Shown here: one piece after another, positions 8,466-17,355 of the stretch | How the letters are laid out: each line of letters begins with the position of its first letter | How positions within the stretch are numbered: the first letter of the stretch is position 1 | Source of the DNA: Pyrinomonadaceae bacterium | GTDB taxonomy: Bacteria; Acidobacteriota; Blastocatellia; Pyrinomonadales; Pyrinomonadaceae | NCBI GenBank assembly: GCA_025054715.1 | Contig: JANWYH010000010.1 | Location: 49,661 to 113,660 of the forward strand | Direction of reading: 5' to 3' | Length of the DNA stretch: 64,000 bases | The notes under the pieces: model-generated | What the model saw: only the letters and a program-made list of their open reading frames with translations | What the model was told of the DNA's origin: nothing | Database searches by the model: none | Program-made: the position numbers and the translations under genes

Positions 8466-9572
8466 ATGAATTTGAAAAAAACCCCACTTAACGAAATTCA
8501 TCGCAATTTAGGCGCAAGAATGGTAGAATTCGGCGGATGGGAAATGCCCGTTCAGTATCCAGCAGGAACCATAGAAGAGCATCTAAGAACTCGCATCTTT
8601 GCTGGTCTTTTCGATGTATCTCACATGGGAGAATTCCTTGTAGAAGGTGAAGATTCTATTGATTTTGTAAACTTCCTGACCACTAACGATGTCAGAAAAT
8701 TAAAAAACGGGCAAGCCCAGTATTCGATTTTAACAAATGAAAATGGCGGAGTAGTTGACGATCTTTTGGTTTATAGGTTTAACGAGAAGAAGTTAATGCT
8801 CGTAGTAAATGCAGCAACAACAGAAAAAGACTGGCAATGGATAAATCTTCACAAAAGCAAGTTTCACGTTAAAGTTACAGACGTAAGTAAGAATTTCTGC
8901 CAGATAGCCATTCAGGGACCAAAAGCTCAGGAAATTTTGCAACAACTTACTGAAAACGAACTTTCTCAAATTAAGTATTACCACTTTGTTGAAGGAAAGA
9001 TATTAGGCTTTGACGCAATCATTTCACGCACGGGTTATACAGGCGAAGATGGTTTTGAAGTTTATGCTGATGCCGAAAAGGCTGATAAAATTTGGATGAA
9101 GCTACTTGATGCAGGAGACTACGGCATTGAAAAAGGAATTTTACCTTGCGGCCTTGCAGCAAGAAACACTTTAAGACTCGAAGCAGCTATGTCACTTTAC
9201 GGAAACGAACTTTCAGAGACGATAACTCCATTAGAAGCAAATCTCGCATGGGTTTGTAAGCTAGAAAAGGGTGAATTCATTGGTCGAGAAGCACTACTGA
9301 AACAAAAAAATCAAGGATTACAAAGAAGGCTCGTAGGATTTGAGATGATCGATAAGGCAATAGCAAGAGACGGTTTTGACATCTATGCCGAAGAAAAAAA
9401 AGTAGGAAAAGTAACCTCAGGAGCTCCTGCACCCTTTTTGAAAAAGAACATAGGCTTAGCTTTCGTGCTGATTGAGTTTGCAAAAATTGGGCAAGAAATT
9501 AAAATTGATGTTAGAGGCAAAAGGTGCAAAGCAACTATCGTTCCAACGCCTTTTTACAAGAGATCTTATTAG
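8466..9572 (+). CDS. gcvT: Glycine cleavage system T-protein (aminomethyltransferase)
   Basis: This 368-residue protein transfers the methylene group from the aminomethyl-lipoyl arm of the H-protein to tetrahydrofolate and releases ammonia. Family hallmarks are the N-terminal ALFDVSHMG-like block (GLFDVSHMGEF), the central SRTGYTGEDGFE motif and ARNTLRLEAAMSLYG. The ATG at 8466 matches the usual GcvT N-terminus (LKKTPLNEIHRNLGARM). An in-frame upstream TTG at 8430 is less likely. It is first in gcvT-gcvH-gcvPA-gcvPB. Confidence 0.95.
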   Translation: MNLKKTPLNEIHRNLGARMVEFGGWEMPVQYPAGTIEEHLRTRIFAGLFDVSHMGEFLVEGEDSIDFVNFLTTNDVRKLKNGQAQYSILTNENGGVVDDLLVYRFNEKKLMLVVNAATTEKDWQWINLHKSKFHVKVTDVSKNFCQIAIQGPKAQEILQQLTENELSQIKYYHFVEGKILGFDAIISRTGYTGEDGFEVYADAEKADKIWMKLLDAGDYGIEKGILPCGLAARNTLRLEAAMSLYGNELSETITPLEANLAWVCKLEKGEFIGREALLKQKNQGLQRRLVGFEMIDKAIARDGFDIYAEEKKVGKVTSGAPAPFLKKNIGLAFVLIEFAKIGQEIKIDVRGKRCKATIVPTPFYKRSY

Positions 9573-9585
9573 GCATTTTTGAAAT

Positions 9586-9972
9586 ATGAACATACCGGAG
9601 AATTTGCGTTATTCGAAAGACCATGAATGGGTTTTAATAGATGGAGAAATTGCAATCATAGGCATTACAGACCATGCGCAGAATTCGCTTGGCGATATAG
9701 TTTATGTTGATTTACCTAAAGTGGGCGACCACTTCAATGCCCATGATGCTTGTGGTTCAGTAGAGTCAGTAAAAGCCGTCTCAGAAGTATTCACGCCAGT
9801 TTCAGGCGAAGTCATCGAAGTTAATGAAACCTTAAATGACTCGCCAGAAGTAGTTAACAAAGACCCTTATGGCGCAGCCTGGATGGTGAAGTTAAAAATC
9901 AAAGATGCTGCTGAAATAAATTCTCTTATGACAGCAGAAGAATATAGAGAATACCTAAACAACAATACATGA
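9586..9972 (+). CDS. gcvH: Glycine cleavage system H-protein
   Basis: This 128-residue lipoyl carrier shuttles the aminomethyl intermediate between P-, T- and L-proteins. The lipoylation site is K63 in ESVKAVSE, and the surrounding HEWV, GITDHAQ and GDIVYVDLP blocks are canonical. It starts 13 bases after gcvT without an evident Shine-Dalgarno, and gcvPA follows seven bases after its stop. Length is normal. Confidence 0.95.
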   Translation: MNIPENLRYSKDHEWVLIDGEIAIIGITDHAQNSLGDIVYVDLPKVGDHFNAHDACGSVESVKAVSEVFTPVSGEVIEVNETLNDSPEVVNKDPYGAAWMVKLKIKDAAEINSLMTAEEYREYLNNNT

Positions 9973-9979
9973 AGAAAAG

Positions 9980-11320
9980 ATGAGATACATTCCAAATTCG
10001 CCCGAAGAAAGGGCTGAAATGCTAAAAACTATCGGCTTATCTTCAGCAGAGGAACTCTTTAGCTCGATACCGCAAGACATTAAGCTCGGCAGAAAGTTGA
10101 ATATCACCGAACCGCTTGCAGAATCAGAAGTTATCAAGTTGATGGAATCTCTTGCTGAAAAAAATTCAGGCTCTAAAAAGACGTCTTTTCTCGGTGCGGG
10201 AACTTATCCGCATTACAGCCCCACGGTTGTTGATTACCTAATTCAAAGAAGCGAATTTTTCACAAGCTACACACCCTATCAGCCCGAAGTATCTCAAGGA
10301 ACGCTACAGTATATTTTTGAATTTCAGACTCTGGTCTGTCAGCTTACAGGAATGGAAGTAGCAAATGCTTCGATGTATGACGGCTCAACCGCAATGGCAG
10401 AAGCCATATTGATGGCTCAAAGGCTAACGCGTCGAAATAAAGTCGTCATAGCCAAAAACGTTCATCCAGAATACATCGAAGTCGCAAGAACCTACACAAA
10501 ATATAGTGAAACCGATATAGAAACTATCGAGTTTGACAAGAAAACAGGAACAATAAAACCCGAAGAATTAAAACTTTCAGAAAACACGGCTTGCCTTGTC
10601 GTTCAATCACCAAACTTTTTCGGTTGCATAGAAGACCTTAAGAAACTTGCCGATATAACCCATGCCGTCGGTGCGATTTTTATTGTTGTTGTAACGGAAG
10701 CAATTTCTTTCGGACTTTTGAAACCGCCTGGCAAATTCGATGCAGATATCGTCGTTGCAGAAGGTCAATCCTTCGGAATTCCTATGAGCTTTGGCGGACC
10801 ACACGTAGGTTTATTCGCGACTAAAGAAAAATTTGTTCGTCAGATGCCAGGGCGTCTTGCCGGTATCGCATACGATAAAAATGGAAATCGTGGTTTCGTC
10901 CTAACGCTCGCTACGCGCGAACAGCACATAAGACGAGAAAAGGCAACCTCAAATATCTGCACAAACCAAGGTCTGATCGCACTTGCAGCTACCATATACA
11001 TGGAAACAATGGGAAGACGCGGTCTTCAAGAAGTAGCATTGCAAAATGCACAAAAGGCAGCTTACGCAAAGCAAAGAATAAATAGCTTGAAAGGCTTCTC
11101 TATCGCCTTTTCAGCTCCTACTTTCAACGAATTTGTAGTTCGCTCCGAACAACCAGCTTCCGAATTTCTCGACAACTTGCGCAAGGAGAAAGGCATTATC
11201 GGAGGTCTTCCGCTTTCTCGATATTTTCCTGAAAATCAAACTGACTTTTTAGTTTGTGTTACTGAAATACACACCAAACAACAGATTGATGAGTTTGTTG
11301 ATTGTTTGAATAAGTTATGA
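9980..11320 (+). CDS. gcvPA: Glycine dehydrogenase (decarboxylating) subunit 1
   Basis: This 446-residue N-terminal half of the P-protein belongs to the two-subunit type found in thermophiles, Firmicutes and Acidobacteriota. Characteristic blocks are YIPNSPEERAEML, FLGAGTYPHYSP, YTPYQPEVSQGTLQ and REQHIRREKATSNICTNQ. It pairs with the PLP-carrying subunit encoded immediately downstream, with an ATGA stop/start overlap that should give equal subunit synthesis. It decarboxylates glycine and loads the H-protein. Confidence 0.95.
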   Translation: MRYIPNSPEERAEMLKTIGLSSAEELFSSIPQDIKLGRKLNITEPLAESEVIKLMESLAEKNSGSKKTSFLGAGTYPHYSPTVVDYLIQRSEFFTSYTPYQPEVSQGTLQYIFEFQTLVCQLTGMEVANASMYDGSTAMAEAILMAQRLTRRNKVVIAKNVHPEYIEVARTYTKYSETDIETIEFDKKTGTIKPEELKLSENTACLVVQSPNFFGCIEDLKKLADITHAVGAIFIVVVTEAISFGLLKPPGKFDADIVVAEGQSFGIPMSFGGPHVGLFATKEKFVRQMPGRLAGIAYDKNGNRGFVLTLATREQHIRREKATSNICTNQGLIALAATIYMETMGRRGLQEVALQNAQKAAYAKQRINSLKGFSIAFSAPTFNEFVVRSEQPASEFLDNLRKEKGIIGGLPLSRYFPENQTDFLVCVTEIHTKQQIDEFVDCLNKL

Positions 11321-12831
11321 GTATAAAGAAGGTTCGACAGCACCCAACACAAAATGAGTCTCTAATTTTCGAACGTTCACAAAAGGGCAGAATCGGATAC
11401 AGCCTACCAAAACTGGATGTTGAAAGTAAAAACTTAGACGAAATAATCCCTGTTGACCTTAGAAGAGACGATGATCTAGAAGGCTTTCCTGAGGTTAGCG
11501 AAGTTGATGTCGTGCGCCATTTTACCCGAATGTCAACATGGAACTACTCAATTGATTTAGGAATGTATCCTCTCGGAAGTTGCACGATGAAGTATAACTC
11601 GCGTCTTAATGAGAAGGTAGCAAGAATTGCAGGTTTTATAAATCTACATCCACTAGTTCCAGAAGAAGAAGCCCAAGGCGCCCTTGAACTGATGTATGAA
11701 TTACAGCAAAATCTAGCAGAAATAACAGGTCTGCCAGCGGTGACTCTTCAACCTGCCGCCGGAGCCCACGGCGAATTAACCGGGGTTCTACTGATAAGAG
11801 CTTTTCTTGAAAAACGTGACGGAAAGGCTCGTCGAACGATGCTTGTTCCGGATTCAGCTCATGGAACTAATCCAGCTTCCGCTCAAATGGCAGGATTCAC
11901 AGTCAAAACCGTAAAATCAACCTCACAAGGATTAACTGACATAGAACATCTAAAAGCCCTTTGTAAAGAAGGCGACATCGCAGGTTTAATGCTCACAAAC
12001 CCAAATACGGCAGGCATTTTTGAAAAGAACATAAAAGAAATTTGCAAGATCGTTCATGACGCCGGTGGTTTAGTTTACATGGACGGAGCGAACATGAATG
12101 CATTGGTCGGAGTAGCAAGACCTGGTGACATGGGTGTCGATGTTATTCACCTAAACTTACACAAAACATTTTCTACTCCGCATGGCGGAGGTGGTCCCGG
12201 CGCTGGTCCCTGTTGCTGTTCTGCCGAGCTTGAGCCTTTTCTTCCTGTTCCTCGAATTGTGAAAGAAGTCGATAGGTTCAAACTAGACTTTAACTACCCT
12301 GACTCGATAGGTAGAATAAAGGCTTTTTATGGCAACTTCGGTGTAATGATTCGCGCGCTTGCCTACATTTACACCCATGGAGCGGACGGGCTGCGCGAAG
12401 CAACAGAAGCGGCAGTCCTAAACGCTCGCTACATCTCGTATCATCTCGAAGATACTTTCGAAAAACCATTTAAATCCGATTGCATGCATGAAGTCTTATT
12501 CACCCATAAAAAACAAGCACGTAAAGGAGTTCACACAATAGATATAGCGAAACGCCTGATTGACTACGGCTTTCATCCAATGACCATATACTTTCCGCTC
12601 ATAGTCGAAGGTGCTATGCTAATTGAACCGACAGAATCGGTCGGAAGGCAAGATTTGGACGCATTTATAGAAGCAATGAAAGCAATAGCAAAAGAGGCGG
12701 AAGAAAATCCGCAGCTTGTAATTGATGCTCCTCATAGCACAAGAATAGGACGCCTTGATGAAGCTACTGCAGCAAGAAAACCCATTCTTCGTTGGAAGCC
12801 AGAAATAGAAGCAGCATCAAAAACTGCTTGA
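11317..12831 (+). CDS. gcvPB: Glycine dehydrogenase (decarboxylating) subunit 2
   Basis: This is a 504-residue PLP subunit of the P-protein. The Schiff-base lysine is K283 in LHKTFSTPHGGGGPG. GSCTMKYN and AHGTNPASA are also conserved. It overlaps gcvPA by four bases and ends the glycine cleavage cluster. The dihydrolipoyl dehydrogenase (L-protein) is not in this window and must be supplied from elsewhere, as is common because it is shared with 2-oxoacid dehydrogenases. Confidence 0.95.
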   Translation: MSIKKVRQHPTQNESLIFERSQKGRIGYSLPKLDVESKNLDEIIPVDLRRDDDLEGFPEVSEVDVVRHFTRMSTWNYSIDLGMYPLGSCTMKYNSRLNEKVARIAGFINLHPLVPEEEAQGALELMYELQQNLAEITGLPAVTLQPAAGAHGELTGVLLIRAFLEKRDGKARRTMLVPDSAHGTNPASAQMAGFTVKTVKSTSQGLTDIEHLKALCKEGDIAGLMLTNPNTAGIFEKNIKEICKIVHDAGGLVYMDGANMNALVGVARPGDMGVDVIHLNLHKTFSTPHGGGGPGAGPCCCSAELEPFLPVPRIVKEVDRFKLDFNYPDSIGRIKAFYGNFGVMIRALAYIYTHGADGLREATEAAVLNARYISYHLEDTFEKPFKSDCMHEVLFTHKKQARKGVHTIDIAKRLIDYGFHPMTIYFPLIVEGAMLIEPTESVGRQDLDAFIEAMKAIAKEAEENPQLVIDAPHSTRIGRLDEATAARKPILRWKPEIEAASKTA

Positions 12832-12856
12832 AATTCTGAAATGCTCTACAACAAAA

Positions 12857-13957
12857 ATGCTCGATCTGATTCTAGCCAATCTAAAATCTAGACCCTTCAG
12901 AACAGCTGTAAGCATATTAGGAGTGACTATTGGAGTCACATTGATTTTGCTTTTTTCAGGTCTTGCCGTTGGAATAAGCAACGACATGGCACGTCGAGCA
13001 GCAAACTGGAAAGCCGAAATAGTTTTTACACGCCCTGGAGCAATGGAACTTACCAGCTCTAGCCCTTCACTATCAACAACTTATGTTAAGAAATTGCAAG
13101 AGATCGAAGGCGTTCACTCAGTTGTCCCAGTAATCAGATACGTCTCTCCAAACCTGAAAGCACGTTGGGGATTTCAACAAATAGACGGTGTTGATTGGAA
13201 ACCTTTTGCCGAAATGAATGAAATGCAGATCGTAGCAGGAAGGCCTCCAGAAAAAGCAGATGAGGTTATACTAGATGAACGCCAGATGAAAAAAGAAAAC
13301 AAGCAAATCGGTGATCTAATAGAGCTCTTCGGCGGTAGGACCTACAAGATTGTTGGGGTTTTCGCTCCACCCTCAGGTGCTAGAATCAAAATGTCGCTTT
13401 CAGCAATGCAAGAAGCTTTAGAGGCACCTAACAAATGCACCTACATACTCGTAAAAATCAAAGACGGCGAAACTCCGGAACAGGTAGCTACAAGGATAAA
13501 TCAAGCCTTACCAGGCAATAAGATAAATCTTACTAGAGACCTCGTGATTGACGCGCAAGATCGTGTCCCCGGTTTGAATGCTTTCTTGAAAGTTTTAATT
13601 GGTTTAGGCGCCTTCGTATCAGCCATTTTCGTGCTTCTCTCGATGTACACAACAATAACGGAAAGACGTCGTGAAATAGGAATTCTTAAATCCCTCGGGG
13701 CATCTAAAAGCTTTATAATCTCGACAATCGAAAGTGAAGCTCTTCTGATAGGTGCAATCGGCGTTTTGATAGGTTTAATTACCTCATTTTTCATAGCCTA
13801 TTTAATTCAAAAAAATTTAGAACTTGTGGTTGAGTTTACAACTGGCTGGGTGTTGACTGCTACTTTTATTGCTCTCACAGGGAGCCTTCTAGGAGCCTTC
13901 TATCCCGCATGGAAAGCTTCCAAAATCGACCCTGTCAAGGTAATGACGAACGAATAA
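12857..13957 (+). CDS. MacB/FtsX-family ABC transporter permease without adjacent ATPase
   Basis: This 366-residue inner-membrane protein has one N-terminal membrane helix (residues 12-37, after the start LILANLKSRPFRTAVSI). A periplasmic MacB-like core domain spans about 40-230. The C-terminal FtsX domain has three helices (about 245-270, 292-315 and 328-350), and ends in the typical YPAWKASKIDPVKVMTNE. Such permeases act as mechanotransmission exporters with a cytoplasmic ATPase, but no ATPase gene is nearby, so the partner must lie elsewhere. It sits 25 bases after gcvPB and converges on the PepSY gene. Confidence 0.88.
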   Translation: MLDLILANLKSRPFRTAVSILGVTIGVTLILLFSGLAVGISNDMARRAANWKAEIVFTRPGAMELTSSSPSLSTTYVKKLQEIEGVHSVVPVIRYVSPNLKARWGFQQIDGVDWKPFAEMNEMQIVAGRPPEKADEVILDERQMKKENKQIGDLIELFGGRTYKIVGVFAPPSGARIKMSLSAMQEALEAPNKCTYILVKIKDGETPEQVATRINQALPGNKINLTRDLVIDAQDRVPGLNAFLKVLIGLGAFVSAIFVLLSMYTTITERRREIGILKSLGASKSFIISTIESEALLIGAIGVLIGLITSFFIAYLIQKNLELVVEFTTGWVLTATFIALTGSLLGAFYPAWKASKIDPVKVMTNE

Positions 13958-13963
13958 ATATAT

Positions 13964-14446
13964 CTACCTTTTCCCAAACCAATAGGTGAAATTCAAATAG
14001 ATGCCCGTAAGAAGCATAAGCGTGGCAAGAAAAGAAAAAATCATAAGTAAAGGACGTTGAAACCTGCCTGCAAAAAAATAAAAATGAGCCTCACGGAAAA
14101 ATCGTGATTTTAATGAAGGTGGTTTTGAAAATTCAGCCTCGCCAGTTTCAGCATTAATGAAAATAGAATCAGCACCAAGCCCGCCAATTGCTTGATAATA
14201 AGGCTTACCTTCTTTCATCAAAAGCGTCAGCGCCGTAATCGGCAAATCTCTTCCGGCAAGCTCATTTGCCTTTTTAATTGCTTCAAAAGGTAAAATTCTA
14301 ACTCTTGCAGAGTCTATTTTCTGCACCTCTCCGTTAGCAGCCGAACCTGGCAAAACATATAAGAACCCGCTAAAAGACCAAGCTAAAAGCGGAATCGAAA
14401 CAATAGTACCTAGTATGATATGAAGTTTATACAACAAGCTCCTCAT
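13964..14446 (-). CDS. Small PepSY-associated membrane protein
   Basis: This 160-residue protein has a membrane helix at about 8-28 and another at about 133-154, with a PepSY-like domain between them (PFEAIKKANELAG, then TLLMKEGKPYYQ and SIFINAETGE). The start KLHIILGTIVSIPLLAWSFSGF resembles PepSY-TM proteins of the iron-uptake/reductase group. Those usually have four helices, so this is a short form. The -10 box lies nine bases before its ATG. Confidence 0.75.
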   Translation of the reverse strand: MRSLLYKLHIILGTIVSIPLLAWSFSGFLYVLPGSAANGEVQKIDSARVRILPFEAIKKANELAGRDLPITALTLLMKEGKPYYQAIGGLGADSIFINAETGEAEFSKPPSLKSRFFREAHFYFFAGRFQRPLLMIFSFLATLMLLTGIYLNFTYWFGKR

Positions 14447-14455
14447 AAGTGTTAA

Positions 14456-14461
14456 AGTATA
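14456..14461 (-). promoter_or_regulatory. -10 box of the PepSY gene (leaderless)
   Basis: Minus-strand TATACT ends nine bases before the ATG at 14446. No Shine-Dalgarno is present and no convincing -35 is seen. Confidence 0.45.
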
Positions 14462-14620
14462 ATCCAGAAAGCTGACCGACGGAAAATTTTACAGTCAATA
14501 CTAGAGCTTATGATTTGACAAGCAGAAAAAGCTAGAAAGCACAACTCGCCTTTACCTTCCATCAGCCTAGACTGGATGAAGCCAAAAGAACTAGCGAGTA
14601 AGATTAAAGAAGGAATTTGA

Positions 14621-14651
14621 AAGTCCTGCAAGAATTTTTCTTGCAGGACTT
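14621..14651 (-). terminator. Terminator hairpin after the FG-GAP gene
   Basis: A perfect 14-bp inverted repeat (AAGTCCTGCAAGAA / TTCTTGCAGGACTT) with a 3-base loop begins about ten bases after the stop of the minus-strand gene ending at 14661. The following T-tract is short (TTTC). Confidence 0.7.
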
Positions 14652-14660
14652 CTGACAAAG

Positions 14661-16400
14661 TTAGCGAACGTTGTAATTCGCCGCTGGATAATCTGGCGAA
14701 ATTAAAGGTGAACTGCTATTTCCCCACTTTGTTGCAAGTATAGCACTAAGAGAAGGAACTATATAGAAGTAACCGTTCTCGGCACCTGTAGCCGAACGCC
14801 AAATGCCAAAATCGGTTCTATTATCTCCGTCGTAATCGCCTTGAACTATATAGTCAGTTGCAGCGACACCAAACCCAAAGTAGTTCACCGATGAAGTCCC
14901 GAAAGTTTGGTTGTCAGAGCTTCTCAAGACATACCACTCAAACTGACCACCAGCGTTGGTTCTAACAACACAGATATCAGTCCTATTATCACCATCATAA
15001 TCACCGGGAGCAAATTTATCAGTAAACAATCCAAAGAAAGTGACTCTTACACTACCTCCAGAAAGTCTGCTGTAAAAGACGGCATTTCCTCCCGAGTTGC
15101 GCACAACAGTAGGATCTGCTCTTCCGTCACCGTCATAATCTCCGGGAACAGCTTTGTCACCACCTATTCCCCAAGGTATGTAAGTAGTTCCACCGCTTGG
15201 ATTATTAAAAGTGCCTCGATAATAGAAGAAGCTTTGACCACTTCCTCCGTCTCTGTAAACTGCAACATCTGCTTTTCCATCGCCATCATAGTCATCTACC
15301 ACGCTTGGATCATCTCCAGTCTGCCCGAACTGTTCTACTTGTAAGGTGTTGCTGGAGCTTCTTAGGATGTAAAAGGCAGCAACTGTAGGTGGACCTGGTC
15401 TCCAAACCGCTATATCTGTCTTTCCATCACCATCGTAATCCCTTGGAACGGCTCTATCACCACTTGAAAAGCCAACTCCTAAACCCCAATTAACGGTTGA
15501 AAATGTGCCCCCGCTATTTGCGATATACCACGTCGATTGAGACGTAGCACTAGTAGAACGCACAACAGCATAATCAGTCCTATTGTCTCCATCGAAGTCT
15601 AAAACTCTGGAACGCCTAGGTGCAGTGCTTCCCGAAATAGAGCCGATTAGCTTGAAAGGAAAGTCCATAGGAACATCTGGAGCAGTTGCAGGATTGCCAG
15701 TATCAATTAACTGAGCCCAAGCAGCGGTTCCTACCTTCTGAATAGCATTCATAATGGGAGTTGCACGAATGCCTACGATAGTCGTAGTCGGAACGAAATT
15801 CCCTGAGGAACCAGCGTCTAACTGAAAGTCAATCCAATAATGACCAGGACCTAAACTTACAGCTGGACTTACGTTTATCGTGTTCTGCCAGATTATTCTG
15901 GTAGTTCCCGGTGTAGTTCCCGGAGCTGGAATAGCACTATTGAATATGCGGTAAAGCCCTGAATTTGTAGATGCTCCAAGACGATTTGTTGTAGTATCGC
16001 CAAATACTACAGTGCTCCCTGAAGCTTCAGGAAACCCATTCCATATTCTCAAGTTAGCTCCAACAAAAGGACTCGTCGTTCCAGAATAGCCCGTCTGATA
16101 TGCAAAAACCACAACTGCATTTATCGTCCAAGTCTGCCCAACTGGGACAATAAAATCATCAGCACAACGATTATTAGTTGTAGTCCCTATGAGCTGGCAA
16201 CCAACACCTGCAGTGGTATTAGACACGGTAGTTTCAAAAGAGTTATTTTGAACCTCACTCCATTGAGTTCCTGAAGGCGCAGCAACGCCTGATTTAGATA
16301 CGCTCCCGGTTGCTAAGGGTCCGTTATCGTAAATAATTTGAGCTTGAACCGCCAAACTGCAAACCAATAAACCAAGTAAATGTACCTTTAATTTTTTCAT
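14661..16400 (-). CDS. Secreted FG-GAP/VCBS-like repeat protein
   Basis: This 579-residue exported protein has a signal peptide ending near residue 21 (LLVCSLAVQAQ). The N-terminal half (about 25-250) is a beta-rich domain of unknown type. The C-terminal half (about 265-570) carries six repeats each holding D-x-D-x-D-G (DFDGDNRTD, DYDGDGKTD, DYDGDGKAD, DYDGDGRAD, DYDGDNRTD twice) followed by a VW/VR strand. These calcium-binding loops are those of integrin-like seven-bladed propellers. Proteins with this architecture are abundant in Acidobacteriota. GGAGG precedes the ATG by six bases. The ligand is unknown. Confidence 0.85.
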   Translation of the reverse strand: MKKLKVHLLGLLVCSLAVQAQIIYDNGPLATGSVSKSGVAAPSGTQWSEVQNNSFETTVSNTTAGVGCQLIGTTTNNRCADDFIVPVGQTWTINAVVVFAYQTGYSGTTSPFVGANLRIWNGFPEASGSTVVFGDTTTNRLGASTNSGLYRIFNSAIPAPGTTPGTTRIIWQNTINVSPAVSLGPGHYWIDFQLDAGSSGNFVPTTTIVGIRATPIMNAIQKVGTAAWAQLIDTGNPATAPDVPMDFPFKLIGSISGSTAPRRSRVLDFDGDNRTDYAVVRSTSATSQSTWYIANSGGTFSTVNWGLGVGFSSGDRAVPRDYDGDGKTDIAVWRPGPPTVAAFYILRSSSNTLQVEQFGQTGDDPSVVDDYDGDGKADVAVYRDGGSGQSFFYYRGTFNNPSGGTTYIPWGIGGDKAVPGDYDGDGRADPTVVRNSGGNAVFYSRLSGGSVRVTFFGLFTDKFAPGDYDGDNRTDICVVRTNAGGQFEWYVLRSSDNQTFGTSSVNYFGFGVAATDYIVQGDYDGDNRTDFGIWRSATGAENGYFYIVPSLSAILATKWGNSSSPLISPDYPAANYNVR

Positions 16401-16435
16401 GAAAAACCTCCCCCTCTTTCTAGAGTTGCTTACAA

Positions 16436-16464
16436 AGGTTAACTAACTCAATCAAATTTGTCAA
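16436..16464 (-). promoter_or_regulatory. Sigma-70-type promoter of the FG-GAP gene
   Basis: Minus-strand TTGACA (16464-16459), exactly 17 bases, then TAACCT (16441-16436). This is 35 bases upstream of the ATG at 16400, with a strong GGAGG ribosome site in between. Confidence 0.75.
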
Positions 16465-16557
16465 GCCTGAGAGAATTAATTGAGGAATTGTCAAAGATGC
16501 ACGGTCCATAGCTTTTTGATAATATGTTTTTTGACCTCTCAAAAAGAGACTTAAAAG

Positions 16558-17355
16558 ATGAAAATTTTATTCGTATTTTTAGTCATATTAGCGTTGTATT
16601 CTTGTCAGGAAGATACTCGCCCTCACATTTCCCGAGAAAATCAGGAATTTTCGATTTCAGCAAACCTAGAGTCTGAAAGCAAAACTCCTTCTTCTACGGC
16701 ACCTAACCTTTTAGAAGAAATTCTCAGTGAAAGAAACAGCTCAACACTATCACCAATAGCTCAATATGATTTTCGCAATTTTACATATCCACTCCCTAGA
16801 GGTTGGCAAGATATTGATTCAAAAGAAGCAGAATTAAAAGATGGTGTTCGCCCTATTTTAATGCCTGAAAGCAAAAATGATCGAGAAAAAAGAATCGGAT
16901 TATTGTACCTAACTCAGAAATTCCTTGACATAGACTCCGACGGAACTGATGAAACAGCTGTAATCTTACAGGTTCAAACAGGAGGGGCATCAATACCGCA
17001 TCTCGTTTACATTTTCAAAGAAAATCAGGGACAGCCCAAATTGATTTGGTATTTCAGGACAGGAGACAGAGCTGATGGAGGGCTTAAAAACATATACGTA
17101 GAAAATGGACTCCTTACGATAGAGCTTTATGGAAAAGACCGATACATCATCGGTGAGGTTGAAACCGCAAAAATAAACGGAGATGAAGAACAAATTTGCT
17201 GTCCTACACACTTTACAAAATCTCAGTACAAGTGGGATGGAAAAAGATTCATTCTAAAAGGCAAGCGTTTGACTTATTCCTTGATTGACAGGTCTTTACC
17301 TCCTGTCGCAAATATGATAGAAGTTTTACAAAAGCAGAACCGTGTCAGAAAATAA
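16558..17355 (+). CDS. Lipoprotein of unknown function
   Basis: This 265-residue protein has a lipoprotein signal (LFVFLVILALYSC, lipid-modified Cys at residue 16). A low-complexity Ser/Asn/Glu linker follows to about residue 65. The compact C-terminal domain includes an FG-GAP-like DIDSDGTDETAV, a strand-rich core and a Cys pair (QICCPTH). The ICCPTH-x-x-x-Y-x-W pattern occurs in periplasmic lipoproteins that weigh a dissolved variable, but I cannot name a family. It overlaps the following membrane-protein gene by 14 bases. Confidence 0.72.
   Translation: MKILFVFLVILALYSCQEDTRPHISRENQEFSISANLESESKTPSSTAPNLLEEILSERNSSTLSPIAQYDFRNFTYPLPRGWQDIDSKEAELKDGVRPILMPESKNDREKRIGLLYLTQKFLDIDSDGTDETAVILQVQTGGASIPHLVYIFKENQGQPKLIWYFRTGDRADGGLKNIYVENGLLTIELYGKDRYIIGEVETAKINGDEEQICCPTHFTKSQYKWDGKRFILKGKRLTYSLIDRSLPPVANMIEVLQKQNRVRK

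Noticed and set aside
8400..8466. Glycine riboswitch before gcvT
   Set aside because: The gap from the upstream gene to gcvT is about 30 bases and shows no aptamer sequence.
14452..14658. 68-residue frame on the minus strand
   Set aside because: It runs through the terminator hairpin and has no ribosome site or domain.
14907..15344. 145-codon plus-strand frame
   Set aside because: Antisense to the FG-GAP repeats; its Ser/Ile/Thr-rich repetition is the reverse of D-x-D-G codons.
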